Positions 1-8,675 of a DNA stretch of 64,000 nucleotides are shown in pieces. The stretch is from NCBI GenBank assembly GCA_046294265.1, contig JBKBKC010000004.1, forward strand, positions 124,001-188,000. Direction: 5' to 3'. Under the pieces are notes generated by a model that made no database searches, had not been told where the DNA came from, and saw nothing but the letters and a program-made list of their open reading frames with translations. Made by a program: the position numbers and the translations under genes. This DNA is from JBKBKC01 sp046294265 (GTDB lineage: Bacteria > Pseudomonadota > Alphaproteobacteria > Rhodobacterales > Rhodobacteraceae). Each line of letters begins with the position of its first letter. The stretch's first letter is position 1.

Positions 1-41
1 GGCACCAAGCGTGTCCATCTGTGCCCCATCGCGGGGCGGCG

Positions 42-803
42 TCAAGCGCCGTTCGCGGCGTCCGGGGCAGTGGTGGCGACAGGGTGGGCCAGCGGGCCGT
101 AGAGGATGAGCGCGGGGCCGGTGCCGGTGGAGAGTTCGAGCCGGTCCGACAGGGTGGCGACGGTGGCGCGGGTAAGCCGCGCGCCGGGGTGGCCGATGGA
201 TTCGGCCAGCAGCGCGGGGGTATCGGGGGGCAGGCCATGGGCCATCAGCTGCCGGGCCAGCTCGGGCCAGGTGCGACGGCCCATATAGACCACGGTGGTC
301 GCCTCCGGGTCGGCGAGGGTGGCCCAGTCCAGCGTTGCGGGCAGCGCGCCGGAGGTATCGGCGCCGGTGACGAACTGCACGCGCCGGGCGGTCAGGCGGC
401 GGGTGAGGGGGATGCCCGCCATGGCGGCCGCGGCCGAGGCGGAGGTGACGCCCGGGATGATCTCGAAGGCGATGCCCGCGGCGGTCAGCGCCACGATCTC
501 TTCCTCCAGCCGCCCGAAAAGGCCCGCATCGCCGGATTTGAGTCGCACCACGCGGGCGCCCGTCCGGGCGTAATCCACCAGAAGGCGGCTCACATGGTCC
601 TGCCGGGGCGAGGTGCGGCCCGCGCGCTTGCCCACACCCACGAGGTCGGCGCCCTGGCGGGCATGGGCGAGAATGGGGCCTGCGGACAGGTCGTCATACA
701 GCACGGCATCGGCGCGCGACAGCCGGTCCACGGCCTTGAGCGTCAGAAGGTCGGGATCGCCCGGGCCGGAGGAGACGAAGGAGACAAAGCCGGGGGCGGT
801 CAT
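42..803 (-). CDS. cobA: Uroporphyrinogen-III C-methyltransferase (SUMT)
   Basis: This 253-residue protein would add methyl groups from S-adenosylmethionine to C2 and C7 of uroporphyrinogen III, giving precorrin-2, the entry point to the corrin ring. The family signatures are visible: SSGPGDPDLLTLKA near the N-terminus (SAM-binding GPGDP loop), VRLKSGDAGLFGR in the middle, and EIIPGVTSA followed by GIPLTRR. Length is normal for a stand-alone SUMT; there is no CysG-type dehydrogenase domain. The ATG at 803 overlaps the cobB stop by 4 bp (ATGA), so it is the last gene of the cobL-cobE-cobM-cobB-cobA run. Being a committed-step enzyme, it may also serve siroheme synthesis. Confidence 0.95.
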   Translation of the reverse strand: MTAPGFVSFVSSGPGDPDLLTLKAVDRLSRADAVLYDDLSAGPILAHARQGADLVGVGKRAGRTSPRQDHVSRLLVDYARTGARVVRLKSGDAGLFGRLEEEIVALTAAGIAFEIIPGVTSASAAAAMAGIPLTRRLTARRVQFVTGADTSGALPATLDWATLADPEATTVVYMGRRTWPELARQLMAHGLPPDTPALLAESIGHPGARLTRATVATLSDRLELSTGTGPALILYGPLAHPVATTAPDAANGA

Positions 804-2110
804 GGCGTGCCGGGTCCGATCAGGTGAAAGAAGGTGCCCGAGGCATGGCCGCGGTGGCTGCCCGTCTCGGCCACGGGGGCACCCGCGGCGTCGGTGATGC
901 GTGCAAGGGGGGGGTCGGGCTGGGCGAGGATGGTGGAATAGTGGAATTCGTGTCCCGCGAGGGTGGTCCCGGCGGGCAGGCCGGGGACGGCGGACAACAG
1001 GTGGGCGCGGCGATAGCCAAGGTTCATGCGCCGCGCGGCATAGCTGGTGACAAGGCCGAGAAGGCCCGCCATGGGGTGGTGCGTGCCGTCCTTGTCGATC
1101 AGCGCGGCCCCCATCGCCATATAGCCCCCGCATTCGCCATGCACCGGGCGGTTGGCGGCAAAGGCGCGCAGGCTGGCCTGGAAATTGCCCGCCGCCGCCA
1201 ACCGCCCCGCATGAAGTTCCGGGTAACCGCCCGGCAGCCAGCAGGTATCGGCGCTATCGTCCGGGCCTTCGTCGCCAAGGGGCGAGAAGGGCAGGATCGT
1301 GACCCCCTGCGCGTGCCAGTCGGCCAGCAGATGCGGGTAGGCAAAGCTGAAGGCGGCATCGCGGGCGATGGCCACGCGCATCCCCGGAGGGGGCAGGCGG
1401 CGGGGGGGGCGCATGGCCGGGCCGGGCCGGGCGGCGGCGCGGATGGCCGCCAGATCGCAGCCTTGGGCAATCAGGGTGCCAAGGCTGGACAGCAGATGCG
1501 CCAACCCATCCGTCTCGGAGGCCTGCACGAGGCCCAGATGGCGTTCGGGCAGGGCCAGATCGGCGCGGCGGGGCAGGGCGCCAAGGCAGGGGATGCCCGC
1601 CTCTTCCAGGCCCGCGCGCAGCATCGCCGCATGGCGGGGCGAGGCGACGCGGTTCAGGATCACCCCCGCCACCTGCACCCCCGCCCGAAACCGCGCGAAC
1701 CCCGCCGCAACCGCACCCGCCGATTGCGCCTGTCCTGCCGCATCCAGCACGAGGATCACCGGCCAGCCGGTCAGCGCGGCGATATCGGCGCTGGCCCCCG
1801 ATCCCGCGGCCCCCCGCGTCGTCACCCCGTCGAAAAGGCCCATCGCGCCCTCGGCCAGGATCAGGTCACCCTCTGCCTCCGCGATCCGGCCCAGGATGTC
1901 GCCCCCCGCCATCGCCCAGCTGTCGAGGTTCAGCGAGGGCTGGCCGCAGGCCGCCGCATGGAATGCGGGGTCGATGAAGTCGGGCCCGCATTTGAACGGG
2001 GCCACCCGCAGCCCTGCCGCGCGAAAGGCCGCCATCAGGCCCAGGGTCACGGTCGTCTTGCCCGTGCCCGAGGCGGGGGCCGAGACGATCAGGCCGGGAA
2101 CCCCGCTCAT
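800..2110 (-). CDS. cobB: Hydrogenobyrinate (cobyrinate) a,c-diamide synthase
   Basis: A 436-residue ATP- and glutamine-dependent amidotransferase expected to amidate the a and c side chains of hydrogenobyrinate in the aerobic pathway. The N-terminal P-loop SAPASGTGKTT marks the synthetase domain of the CobB/CobQ family. The C-terminal class I glutamine amidotransferase domain carries the nucleophile elbow HGECGGYM with Cys327. The start ATG at 2110 overlaps the cobM stop by 4 bp and the stop overlaps the cobA start by 4 bp, so translation is probably coupled along the operon. Length agrees with the family. It acts just before the cobalt chelatase CobN, also encoded here. Confidence 0.95.
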   Translation of the reverse strand: MSGVPGLIVSAPASGTGKTTVTLGLMAAFRAAGLRVAPFKCGPDFIDPAFHAAACGQPSLNLDSWAMAGGDILGRIAEAEGDLILAEGAMGLFDGVTTRGAAGSGASADIAALTGWPVILVLDAAGQAQSAGAVAAGFARFRAGVQVAGVILNRVASPRHAAMLRAGLEEAGIPCLGALPRRADLALPERHLGLVQASETDGLAHLLSSLGTLIAQGCDLAAIRAAARPGPAMRPPRRLPPPGMRVAIARDAAFSFAYPHLLADWHAQGVTILPFSPLGDEGPDDSADTCWLPGGYPELHAGRLAAAGNFQASLRAFAANRPVHGECGGYMAMGAALIDKDGTHHPMAGLLGLVTSYAARRMNLGYRRAHLLSAVPGLPAGTTLAGHEFHYSTILAQPDPPLARITDAAGAPVAETGSHRGHASGTFFHLIGPGTP

Positions 2111-2883
2111 TCCGGGAACCGGGGATCGGTGCCGACGGGGCGGTAGCGGCGGTCATAGTCGCCCGCATATAGGCGGCTTTCGTCGAACCCCTCGGCCCCC
2201 AGCGCCCGACCCACAAGTATCAGCGCCGTGCGCTCCATCCCCGCGCCCACCGCCTGCACCAGCCCTGCGAGAGGCGCACGCACGATCCGCTGGTCGGGCC
2301 AGCTTGCGCGCCAGACCACGGCGGCAGGGCAATCGGGGCCATAGGGCGGGGTCAACTCGGCCACCACGCGGTCCAGCATGTGGATCGACAGATGGATCGC
2401 CAGCGTGGCCCCGGTGGCCGCAAAGGCCGCCAGCGTCTCTCGCTCGGGCATGGCGCTGGCGCGGCCCGGCGTGCGCGTCAGCACCACCGATTGCGCCAGC
2501 CCCGGCAGGGTCAGCTCTGCCCCAAGCGCGGCGGCGGCGGCGGCAAAGGCGGGCACGCCGGGGGTGACGTCATAGGGAATGCCGAGGTCGCGCAACCGGC
2601 GCAACTGCTCGCCCATCGCCGACCAGACCGAAAGGTCCCCCGAATGCAGCCGCGCGATGTCATAGCCCGCCGCATGGGCCGCCGCGATCTCGGCCATGAT
2701 CTCGTCCAGGCTCAGAGGCGCGGTATTCACCACCCGCGCCCCGGCCGGACAATGCATGAGCAGCGCCTCGGGCACCAGCGACCCGGCATAAAGACACACA
2801 GGCGAGGCCGCGATCAGATCACGCCCGCGCAGCGTGATAAGGTCGGGGGCACCCGGCCCCGCCCCGATGAAATGCACCGTCAT
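2107..2883 (-). CDS. cobM: Precorrin-4 C11-methyltransferase
   Basis: A 258-residue SAM-dependent tetrapyrrole methylase that methylates C11 of precorrin-4 to give precorrin-5. It opens with the family loop FIGAGPGAPDLITLRG, then VCLYAGSLVPE, which is typical of CobM/CbiF rather than of the other methylases, and RLHSGDLSVW with a later VTPGVPAFAA segment. The ATG at 2883 is chosen because the methylase fold begins there and it overlaps the cobE stop by 4 bp. A longer upstream reading in this frame is Gly/Ala/Arg-rich and is a shadow of cobE and cobL. Neighbouring genes are all cobalamin steps. Confidence 0.95.
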   Translation of the reverse strand: MTVHFIGAGPGAPDLITLRGRDLIAASPVCLYAGSLVPEALLMHCPAGARVVNTAPLSLDEIMAEIAAAHAAGYDIARLHSGDLSVWSAMGEQLRRLRDLGIPYDVTPGVPAFAAAAAALGAELTLPGLAQSVVLTRTPGRASAMPERETLAAFAATGATLAIHLSIHMLDRVVAELTPPYGPDCPAAVVWRASWPDQRIVRAPLAGLVQAVGAGMERTALILVGRALGAEGFDESRLYAGDYDRRYRPVGTDPRFPE

Positions 2884-3245
2884 GGCAGCGTCCTTTCGGC
2901 AATGGCGCAGGTGGCGCGCCCGCAGGGGGATAGGGCGCGGAGGGCGACCAGTCGCGCGCCGGGGCCTGCCGCGGCGAGGGCCGCAGCCTCGGCCAGACCA
3001 CGCCCGCCGTAGCGCTGCGGCGCGCGGGCCGACAGCGCCACGGGGGCGGCCGCGATGGCGGACAGGGGCACGGCCATCACCGGCAGGTCCAGCGCGCCTG
3101 CCAGCGCCCCGAACGACGCCGCCCCGGCCTTGTCCTCTGCCGTGGCCACCGCGCAAAGACCCCGCGCGCCCCCCGCCGCCTCCAGCGCCGCCCGCAGTGC
3201 CGCCGCATCGGCCGAGGCGCGAAACCCGAACCCCGCCACCCTCAT
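2880..3245 (-). CDS. cobE: Cobalamin biosynthesis protein CobE (CbiG C-terminal-like)
   Basis: A small 121-residue protein matching CobE, the stand-alone relative of the C-terminal domain of CbiG. It begins MRVAGFGFRASADAAALRAA and contains GLCAVATAEDKAG and LPVMAVP blocks typical of the family. CobE is needed for the aerobic pathway in Pseudomonas, but its exact reaction is not settled; a role around the ring-contraction and acetyl-release steps is usually proposed. The ATG at 3245 overlaps the cobL stop by 4 bp and its own stop overlaps cobM by 4 bp, so it is made together with both methyltransferases. Confidence 0.85.
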   Translation of the reverse strand: MRVAGFGFRASADAAALRAALEAAGGARGLCAVATAEDKAGAASFGALAGALDLPVMAVPLSAIAAAPVALSARAPQRYGGRGLAEAAALAAAGPGARLVALRALSPCGRATCAIAERTLP

Positions 3246-4423
3246 CGCACCACGCTCCACTGCACCACGGGGCGCGCGGCACTCCAGCCCCGCATCGTGC
3301 CCAGCGGGGCCGCCATCGCGATGTCGATCCGCATCAGCGTTCCCCCCTGCCGCGCTTGCCACCCGGCCAGCAGCGCCTCGGTCTCGATCGTCACGGCATT
3401 GACCACAAGGCGCGTGCCCGCCGCCAGACCCTCCCACAGCCGCGTCAGCAGGGCGGCATCGCATCCGCCCCCCACGAACACCGCATCCGGCGCGGGCAGC
3501 CCGCCCAGTGCCTCCAGGGCACGCCCCTCCACCACCGTCATGCGGTGCTCAAGACCAAAGCGCGCCGCATTGGCCCGGATGTTCGCCGCCCGGTCGCTGC
3601 GAGCCTCGACACAGACCGCCCGCCCCCCGGCCAGACAGAACCCCACCGAGACCGAGCCTGAGCCCGCCCCGAGATCCCACAGCAAATCGCCCGGACGCGG
3701 GGCCAGCGCCGCAAGCGTCAGCGCGCGGATGGGGGCCTTGGTGATCTGGCCATCATGGGCAAAGGCGGCATCCGGCAGGCCGCCCGCGCGCGACAGGCCC
3801 GGCGCCTCGGTCGTGATCGCCACCGCCACCGGGGCCGCCACCTCGGCAAGGTCGAACCCCGCCGCAGCCACCTCGCGCACCCGCTCGCGCGGGCCGCCCA
3901 GCGCCTCCATCACCCACAGCCGCGCATCCGCGAACCCGTTGGCACAAAGCCAATCCGCCAGCACCTGAACCGCCGCCCCATCCCGCACCAGGGCAATCAC
4001 CGGCACGCCGCGCCCCAGCACCGGCACCAGCCGCGCGAAGGGGGCCGCATGGAGGCCCAGACAGCTCACCTCCTCCAGCCGCCATCCCAACCGCCCCGCG
4101 GCCCATTGAAAGGTCGAGACGGCCGGATGCGCCACCCACTCCCCCGCCGCCAGATGCGGCATCAGGCTTCCGCCCGCCCCGTGCCAGAACGGATCGCCCG
4201 ACACCAGCACCGCCACCCGCCGCCCGCGGCAGGCCAGCACACCGCCCGCGTCAAACGGCACCGGCCAGACGCGCGCCCGCGCGCCCTCCACCCCCGCCAG
4301 CGCCAGATGCCGCGCGCCCCCGAACACCACCTCCGCCCCCTCCAATGCCGCCCGCGCTGCCTCGCTCAGCCCCGCCAGCCCATCCTCCCCGATCCCGACC
4401 AGCGACAACCATGCCCCGCTCAT
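3242..4423 (-). CDS. cobL: Precorrin-6Y C5,15-methyltransferase (decarboxylating)
   Basis: A 393-residue two-domain enzyme that methylates C5 and C15 and removes the C12 acetate carboxyl from precorrin-6Y, giving precorrin-8X. The N-terminal half is a CbiE-type tetrapyrrole methylase (SLVGIGEDGLAGLS at the start, VLVSGDPFWHG later). The C-terminal half is a CbiT-type methyltransferase with the SAM motif LLWDLGAGSGSVSV and VFVGGG further on. The fusion of both halves is the aerobic form. The ATG at 4423 starts directly before the methylase motif; the reading frame extends upstream without conserved sequence. It is the first gene of a five-gene run and is divergent from cobK. Confidence 0.95.
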   Translation of the reverse strand: MSGAWLSLVGIGEDGLAGLSEAARAALEGAEVVFGGARHLALAGVEGARARVWPVPFDAGGVLACRGRRVAVLVSGDPFWHGAGGSLMPHLAAGEWVAHPAVSTFQWAAGRLGWRLEEVSCLGLHAAPFARLVPVLGRGVPVIALVRDGAAVQVLADWLCANGFADARLWVMEALGGPRERVREVAAAGFDLAEVAAPVAVAITTEAPGLSRAGGLPDAAFAHDGQITKAPIRALTLAALAPRPGDLLWDLGAGSGSVSVGFCLAGGRAVCVEARSDRAANIRANAARFGLEHRMTVVEGRALEALGGLPAPDAVFVGGGCDAALLTRLWEGLAAGTRLVVNAVTIETEALLAGWQARQGGTLMRIDIAMAAPLGTMRGWSAARPVVQWSVVR

Positions 4424-4452
4424 GCCAGCCGTTCCCACGCAAAACCAAGAGT

Positions 4453-4485
4453 GCCGCTTCTTTCGTCCCCAAATATCCCCCGCGG
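4453..4485 (-). repeat. Dispersed AT-box element, copy a
   Basis: The sequence between the divergent cobL and cobK starts contains CTTCTTTCGTCCCCAAATAT on the plus strand followed by CCCCCGCGG. It matches the box found at five other places in this window (near 6050, 10700, 14470, 48690 and 57560). This copy lacks a clear G/C-run hairpin. Its position between divergent genes leaves little room for two separate promoters, so it may affect one of them. Confidence 0.6.
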
Positions 4486-4569
4486 AGCGTCCGCACTTGC
4501 CGCCAGCACCGCCACTCGACGCCTTGTACTCCATCCCCCCCCAGGTTCATGCTGCACCCGGAGGCGATC

Positions 4570-5322
4570 ATGCGGGTTTTTCTTCTGGGCGGGACGACCG
4601 AGGCGGGCGATATGGCCATCGCACTGGCCGCCGCGGGTATCAATGCCACCTATTCCTACGCCGGACGCACCGCCGCCCCGCGGAACCAGCCCCTGCCGCT
4701 GCGGACGGGCGGCTTTGGCGGCCCGCAGGGCCTCGCCGCATGTCTCGCCGACGGCGGCTACACCCACCTCATCGACGCCACCCACCCCTTCGCCGCGGGC
4801 ATCAGTTCCAATGCGGTCGCCGCCACCACCACCCTCGGCCTGCCCCTGATCGCGCTGGAACGTCCCCCCTGGGCCCCCACCCCCGGCGACCGCTGGACCA
4901 TGGTGCCCGATCTCGCAGCAGCGGTGACGGCGCTTCCCGCAACGCCAAAGCGCATCTTTCTGGCCATCGGCCGCCTGCACCTCGACGCCTTCGCAGGGGC
5001 GCCGCAGCACCATTACCTCCTGCGCCTCGTCGATCCGCCCGCGTGCCCGCCTCCCTTGCCGCAGACGCAGACCGTCATCTCGCGCGGCCCCTTCACGGCG
5101 GCCGGCGACACGGCGCTGATGCGCGACCATGGCACCGACCTCGTCGTCGCCAAGAACGCAGGCGGCACCGGCGCGCGCGCGAAACTCGACGCGGCGCGCG
5201 CGCTGGGCCTGCCGGTGATCCTGATCGACCGCCCGCATATCCCCGCGCGCCCCACCGCCGCCTGCGTGGCCGAAGTGATGGCCTGGCTTCATGCCACACC
5301 CCCCGCCCGCCGCGGCGCATAG
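4570..5322 (+). CDS. cobK: Precorrin-6A reductase
   Basis: A 250-residue NADPH-dependent reductase that reduces precorrin-6A to precorrin-6Y (dihydro-precorrin-6X). It starts MRVFLLGGTTEAGDMAIAL, the dinucleotide-binding start of CobK/CbiJ, and has YTHLIDATHPFAAGIS in the first half and VVAKNAGGTGARAKLDAA near the end, all family hallmarks. The ATG at 4570 has a GGAGG about 7 bases upstream; an in-frame ATG at 4549 has no comparable site. It is the only plus-strand gene in the first 13 kb. Its last 34 bases overlap the 3' end of the convergent cobJ, so the two transcripts are antisense to each other at their ends. Confidence 0.95.
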   Translation: MRVFLLGGTTEAGDMAIALAAAGINATYSYAGRTAAPRNQPLPLRTGGFGGPQGLAACLADGGYTHLIDATHPFAAGISSNAVAATTTLGLPLIALERPPWAPTPGDRWTMVPDLAAAVTALPATPKRIFLAIGRLHLDAFAGAPQHHYLLRLVDPPACPPPLPQTQTVISRGPFTAAGDTALMRDHGTDLVVAKNAGGTGARAKLDAARALGLPVILIDRPHIPARPTAACVAEVMAWLHATPPARRGA

Positions 5323-6035
5323 ACCCAGCGCCCAACCCGGCGGCTGTCGGGGTTGCCCAGGATCACCACCGTCCGCATGTCAGCCATCCCGGGCGCTGCC
5401 TCGGCCAGCGTCACCGTCCGGATCCGTTCCTCGGGGGTGCTGACCGCGCGGGCGAATGTGATCAGCCGGTCGCCGCCACACGCCCTCCGCATCACCTCCA
5501 GCGCCCGGCCAAACCCCTCGGGCCGGCTGGCCGAGCGCGGATTGTAAAACGCGATGGCAAAGCCCGCCCGCGCCGCCGCCTCGATCCGTGCCGCGATCAC
5601 CTCCCAGGGCTTGAGGTTGTCGCTCAGGTTCACCACCGCGAAATCATGCCCCAGCGGCGCCCCCGCGGCCGCGGCCGCCGCCAGCATTGCGGTGATCCCC
5701 GGCAGCACACGGATGTCGAGGGCCTGCCAGTCCGCCCGCCCCTCCAGCGCCTCGAACACCGCCGAGGCCATGGCGAACACCCCCGGATCGCCCGAGGACA
5801 CCACCACCACGCGTGCCCCCGCCGCCGCCATCCCCAACGCCGCGCGGGCTCGGTCCATCTCCACCCGGTTGTCGGAAGGATGCAGCCGAAGCCCCTCGCG
5901 CACCGCCACCCGCGCGACGTAAGGGATATAGCCCACCACATCCGTCGCCGCCGCCAATGCCGCCGTCACCTCCGGCGTCACCAGACGCCCGTCCCCAGGT
6001 CCGAGGCCCGCAATGGTCAGCCAGCCGGTCACCAC
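5289..6035 (-). CDS. cobJ: Precorrin-3B C17-methyltransferase
   Basis: A 248-residue methylase that methylates C17 of precorrin-3B and drives ring contraction to precorrin-4. Motifs include IAGLGPGDGRLVTPE at the start, VVGYIPYVAR, VVSSGDPGVFAMA and VLPGITAM, which fit CobJ/CbiH. The start is GTG at 6035 (a second GTG follows directly); there is no ATG near it in frame. It is the last gene of the riboswitch-led operon, about 125 bp after cobI, with a dispersed repeat and a long G/C tract in the gap that could reduce read-through. Its 3' end overlaps cobK convergently. Confidence 0.95.
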   Translation of the reverse strand: MVTGWLTIAGLGPGDGRLVTPEVTAALAAATDVVGYIPYVARVAVREGLRLHPSDNRVEMDRARAALGMAAAGARVVVVSSGDPGVFAMASAVFEALEGRADWQALDIRVLPGITAMLAAAAAAGAPLGHDFAVVNLSDNLKPWEVIAARIEAAARAGFAIAFYNPRSASRPEGFGRALEVMRRACGGDRLITFARAVSTPEERIRTVTLAEAAPGMADMRTVVILGNPDSRRVGRWVYAPRRAGGVA

Positions 6036-6038
6036 AGC

Positions 6039-6132
6039 GTTCTTTCATCTTGGCACAAATATCCACCGGGGGGCGCGGGGGGGGGGGGAGCCCCCCCCCC
6101 CCCCCCCGGCGGGGAGGGCAGTCAGCCCCCCC
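6039..6132 (-). repeat. Dispersed AT-box plus G/C-hairpin element, copy b
   Basis: The cobI-cobJ gap holds the AT box (TTCATCTTGGCACAAATATC on the plus strand) followed by long G and C runs able to form a very stable hairpin, then GGGCAGTCAGCCCCCC at about 6116-6131. The last motif is found in inverted orientation at the copy near 57530. The homopolymer runs (12 G, then 18 C) may also carry sequencing error in length. No gene lies in the gap. Confidence 0.65.
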
Positions 6133-6161
6133 GCCTCTCCGCTTCGTGAACAGCCGGGTGC

Positions 6162-6887
6162 TCATTCCCCCGCCTCGGGCCTGCGCCCCTGACCCGGCAC
6201 CAGCACCAGCGCGAAATAGGGGCAGTCCTCCGCCTCCACCTCGGCCAGCTTCACCACCCGCTCACCCGCCATCGTGCCGCGCTCAACCAGCCAGGCCGCC
6301 TCCAGCCGCCCTGCACGCGCCAGTGCGGCCCGCACCTTCGGCAGGTTGCGGCCCGTCTTCATCACCACCAGCGCCTCTGCCCCCGCCATCCGTGCCACCA
6401 TCTCATCCTCGGCCATCGTGCCCATCAGCACGCACAACACATCATCGCCCCAGGTCATCGGGCCCACCCGGTTCCAGCATCCCGCCATGCCCGGAATGCC
6501 GGGGATCACCTCCACCTCGGCGCGCCCCCGCAGCCGTGTCCACAGATGCATGAACGAGCCATAAAAGAACGGATCCCCCTCGCACAGTACCACCACCTCG
6601 CCGGGCAGCGCTGCCAGCCGGTCGGCCCAGCCATCATAAAACGCCGCCAGGGCGGTCACATAGCCGGGGCTGTCGAAGGGCAGTTCGGTGGTCACCGGAT
6701 ATTCCATCGGATATTCCACCACCCCCGGCCCCAGCATCCCCTCCACGATGGCCCGCGCCTGCCCCCGTCGCCCGGCCTTGCGGAAATAGGCCAGCTGCGC
6801 CGCGCCGCGCACCGCCCGGTCGGCCTTGACCGACATCAGCGCGGGGTCGCCCGGCCCCAGCCCCGCACAAACCACGCGCGCCATCAT
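6162..6887 (-). CDS. cobI: Precorrin-2 C20-methyltransferase
   Basis: A 241-residue tetrapyrrole methylase converting precorrin-2 to precorrin-3A. It carries VCAGLGPGDPALMSVKA at the start, VVVLCEGDPFFYGSFMHLW, and EVIPGIPGMAGCW, matching CobI/CbiL. The first of two adjacent ATG codons (6887) overlaps the cobH stop by 4 bp. A longer upstream frame reads through cobH and has no family similarity. It lies inside the cobN-cobG-cobH-cobI-cobJ run, so the cluster holds consecutive early steps. Confidence 0.95.
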   Translation of the reverse strand: MMARVVCAGLGPGDPALMSVKADRAVRGAAQLAYFRKAGRRGQARAIVEGMLGPGVVEYPMEYPVTTELPFDSPGYVTALAAFYDGWADRLAALPGEVVVLCEGDPFFYGSFMHLWTRLRGRAEVEVIPGIPGMAGCWNRVGPMTWGDDVLCVLMGTMAEDEMVARMAGAEALVVMKTGRNLPKVRAALARAGRLEAAWLVERGTMAGERVVKLAEVEAEDCPYFALVLVPGQGRRPEAGE

Positions 6888-7513
6888 TCCCTCCGGCAGG
6901 CCAGGGCGTTGACGGCGGCCACCGCGATGGCCGACCCGCCCAGCCGCCCCCGCACCACCAGCGCAGGCGCGGGGGGTGCCGCCATCAGCGCCTCCTTCGA
7001 TTCCGCCGCGCCGACAAAGCCCACCGGGCAGCCGATGATCGCGGCGGGGCGTGGGCAGGCGGAATCCTCCAGCAAGTTCAACAGGTGAAACAGCGCGGTT
7101 GGCGCATTTCCGATCGCCACCACCGCCCCCGCCAGATGCGGGCGCCACAGCTCTACCGCCGCCGCCGACCGGGTGTTGCCCATGGCCGCGGCCATGCCGG
7201 GCACGGCCGGATCGTGCAGCGTGCAGATCACCGAATTGCCCGCGGGCAGGCGGGGCCGGGTGATCCCCTCGCTGACCATGCGCGCGTCGCACAGGATCGG
7301 CGCGCCCGCTTCCAGCGCCGCCCGCGCCGCCGCCGCCATGCCGGGGGTCATCGCCACATGCGCCTCCAGCCCCACCATGCCCGCCGCATGGATCATGCGC
7401 ACGACCACGGGCTCTTCCTCCGCGTCAAAGCGGGCAAGGGCCGCCTCGGCCCGGATCATCGCAAAGCTCGCGGCATAGATCGCGGCCCCGTCGGTTTCAT
7501 AGCTGTGCGGCAT
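6884..7513 (-). CDS. cobH: Precorrin-8X methylmutase
   Basis: A 209-residue isomerase moving the C11 methyl group to C12 of precorrin-8X to give hydrogenobyrinate. The conserved histidine region is visible as VVRMIHAAGMVGLE with His42, followed by GAPILCDARMVSEGI and ICTLHDPAV. The C-terminal half has PVGFVGAAESKEAL, also typical. The ATG at 7513 gives the usual length of about 210 residues; the frame continues upstream into cobG as a shadow. The gene overlaps the end of cobG by 17 bp and the start of cobI by 4 bp. Confidence 0.95.
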   Translation of the reverse strand: MPHSYETDGAAIYAASFAMIRAEAALARFDAEEEPVVVRMIHAAGMVGLEAHVAMTPGMAAAARAALEAGAPILCDARMVSEGITRPRLPAGNSVICTLHDPAVPGMAAAMGNTRSAAAVELWRPHLAGAVVAIGNAPTALFHLLNLLEDSACPRPAAIIGCPVGFVGAAESKEALMAAPPAPALVVRGRLGGSAIAVAAVNALACRRE

Positions 7514-8675
7514 GGTCCCTGCCCTGAACAAACGCGCGGATCGCCTCGGGGGACAGGATCGCGCCCTCACTGTCAAGGGTCCGGCTGTCAAGCACATCGC
7601 CCTGCGGCACCGCGACATGCCCCCCCCGTGCCGCCACCAGCGTCAGCGGCGCGGCGCCGGGATGGGCGCAGCCCTTGGCGCAGCCCGCGACATGCAGCAG
7701 GCTCCCCTGCGGCACCAGCGGGGCCAGCGCCCGCGCCAGCGGGCGCGTCGGCCCCAGCGCCTGCGGACAGCCCGGCGCGCCGGTGCAGGCGACCACGCGC
7801 AGCAGCGGGTCGTCGGCCCGGGTGATGAGGCCCGCCAGATCGGGCATTGCGCTCACCCCCTCCACAAGCACCATCCGCCAGGGCGTCATGCGCAGCGCGC
7901 CGAGGCCCGTGAGGGCCGAGAAGCCCTCCGCCCCGATCTGGCCAAAGACCAGCCCCACCAGCGCGCCCTGCGCCACAAGGCCCGGCTTCGGGCCAGCCGT
8001 CGCCTCCGGCACCGCAGCACCGCACCACGCGGCGGGCAGCGGCACCCGGCGCAGATGCACGGCCATCCGGCCTCGTCCCCCTGCAACCCCGCCCGTCGCC
8101 ACGAACCAGCGCGCCAGCGCCATGGCCTGCGACACCGCCGTATCCGCGGTCGCAGCCACCCCCGCCGCAGCCCCTGCCGCGTGGACCACGAATCCCCGTC
8201 CCGCCCGCGTGATCACGACATCGGCAAGGCCGCCCCCCGCCAGCACCGGCTCCACCCCGGTATCCAGCGCAAAGCCGAACTTGCCCGGCAGGTCGGGCGC
8301 ATCGGGGGCCGCCAGTGCTGCCGCCAGCGCCGCCGCCATCGCTTGCGTCCCGTCGTCCGGGTTCCAGAACGGGGCCACCAGGATGTTGCGCCGCGCCTCG
8401 GTCACGGGATCCGCGTCGATCAGGCCCAGCTCGCGCAGCGCCGCGATCAGCGGCGCATGGCTTGCCTCGGTCACCCCGCGAAGTTGCAGGTTGCCGCGGG
8501 CCGAAAGGTCCAGAAGGCCGTTCCCGTAGGCCCGCGCCGCCGCCGCGATCCCTTCACCTTGCGCCGGCGTCAGCCGCCCGGCCAGCGGGCGCAGCCGCAC
8601 CACATAGCCGTCGCCCGACAGCATCGGGCGCAGCGCGCCGGGGCACCAGCCCCGCACCTCGGGGGCCGCCGTCAT
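7497..8675 (-). CDS. cobG: Precorrin-3B synthase (monooxygenase)
   Basis: A 392-residue relative of sulfite and nitrite reductases that uses O2 to turn precorrin-3A into precorrin-3B, the step that defines the aerobic route. The half-domain RLRPLAGRLTPAQ and the DLSARGNLQLRGV motif near the N-terminus are standard. The C-terminal part has the iron-sulfur cysteine pattern CTGAPGC and then GCAKGC, suited to one 4Fe-4S centre. The ATG at 8675 overlaps the cobN stop by 4 bp. Presence of true cobG means this strain does not need the CobZ substitute known from Rhodobacter capsulatus. Confidence 0.92.
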   Translation of the reverse strand: MTAAPEVRGWCPGALRPMLSGDGYVVRLRPLAGRLTPAQGEGIAAAARAYGNGLLDLSARGNLQLRGVTEASHAPLIAALRELGLIDADPVTEARRNILVAPFWNPDDGTQAMAAALAAALAAPDAPDLPGKFGFALDTGVEPVLAGGGLADVVITRAGRGFVVHAAGAAAGVAATADTAVSQAMALARWFVATGGVAGGRGRMAVHLRRVPLPAAWCGAAVPEATAGPKPGLVAQGALVGLVFGQIGAEGFSALTGLGALRMTPWRMVLVEGVSAMPDLAGLITRADDPLLRVVACTGAPGCPQALGPTRPLARALAPLVPQGSLLHVAGCAKGCAHPGAAPLTLVAARGGHVAVPQGDVLDSRTLDSEGAILSPEAIRAFVQGRDHAAQL

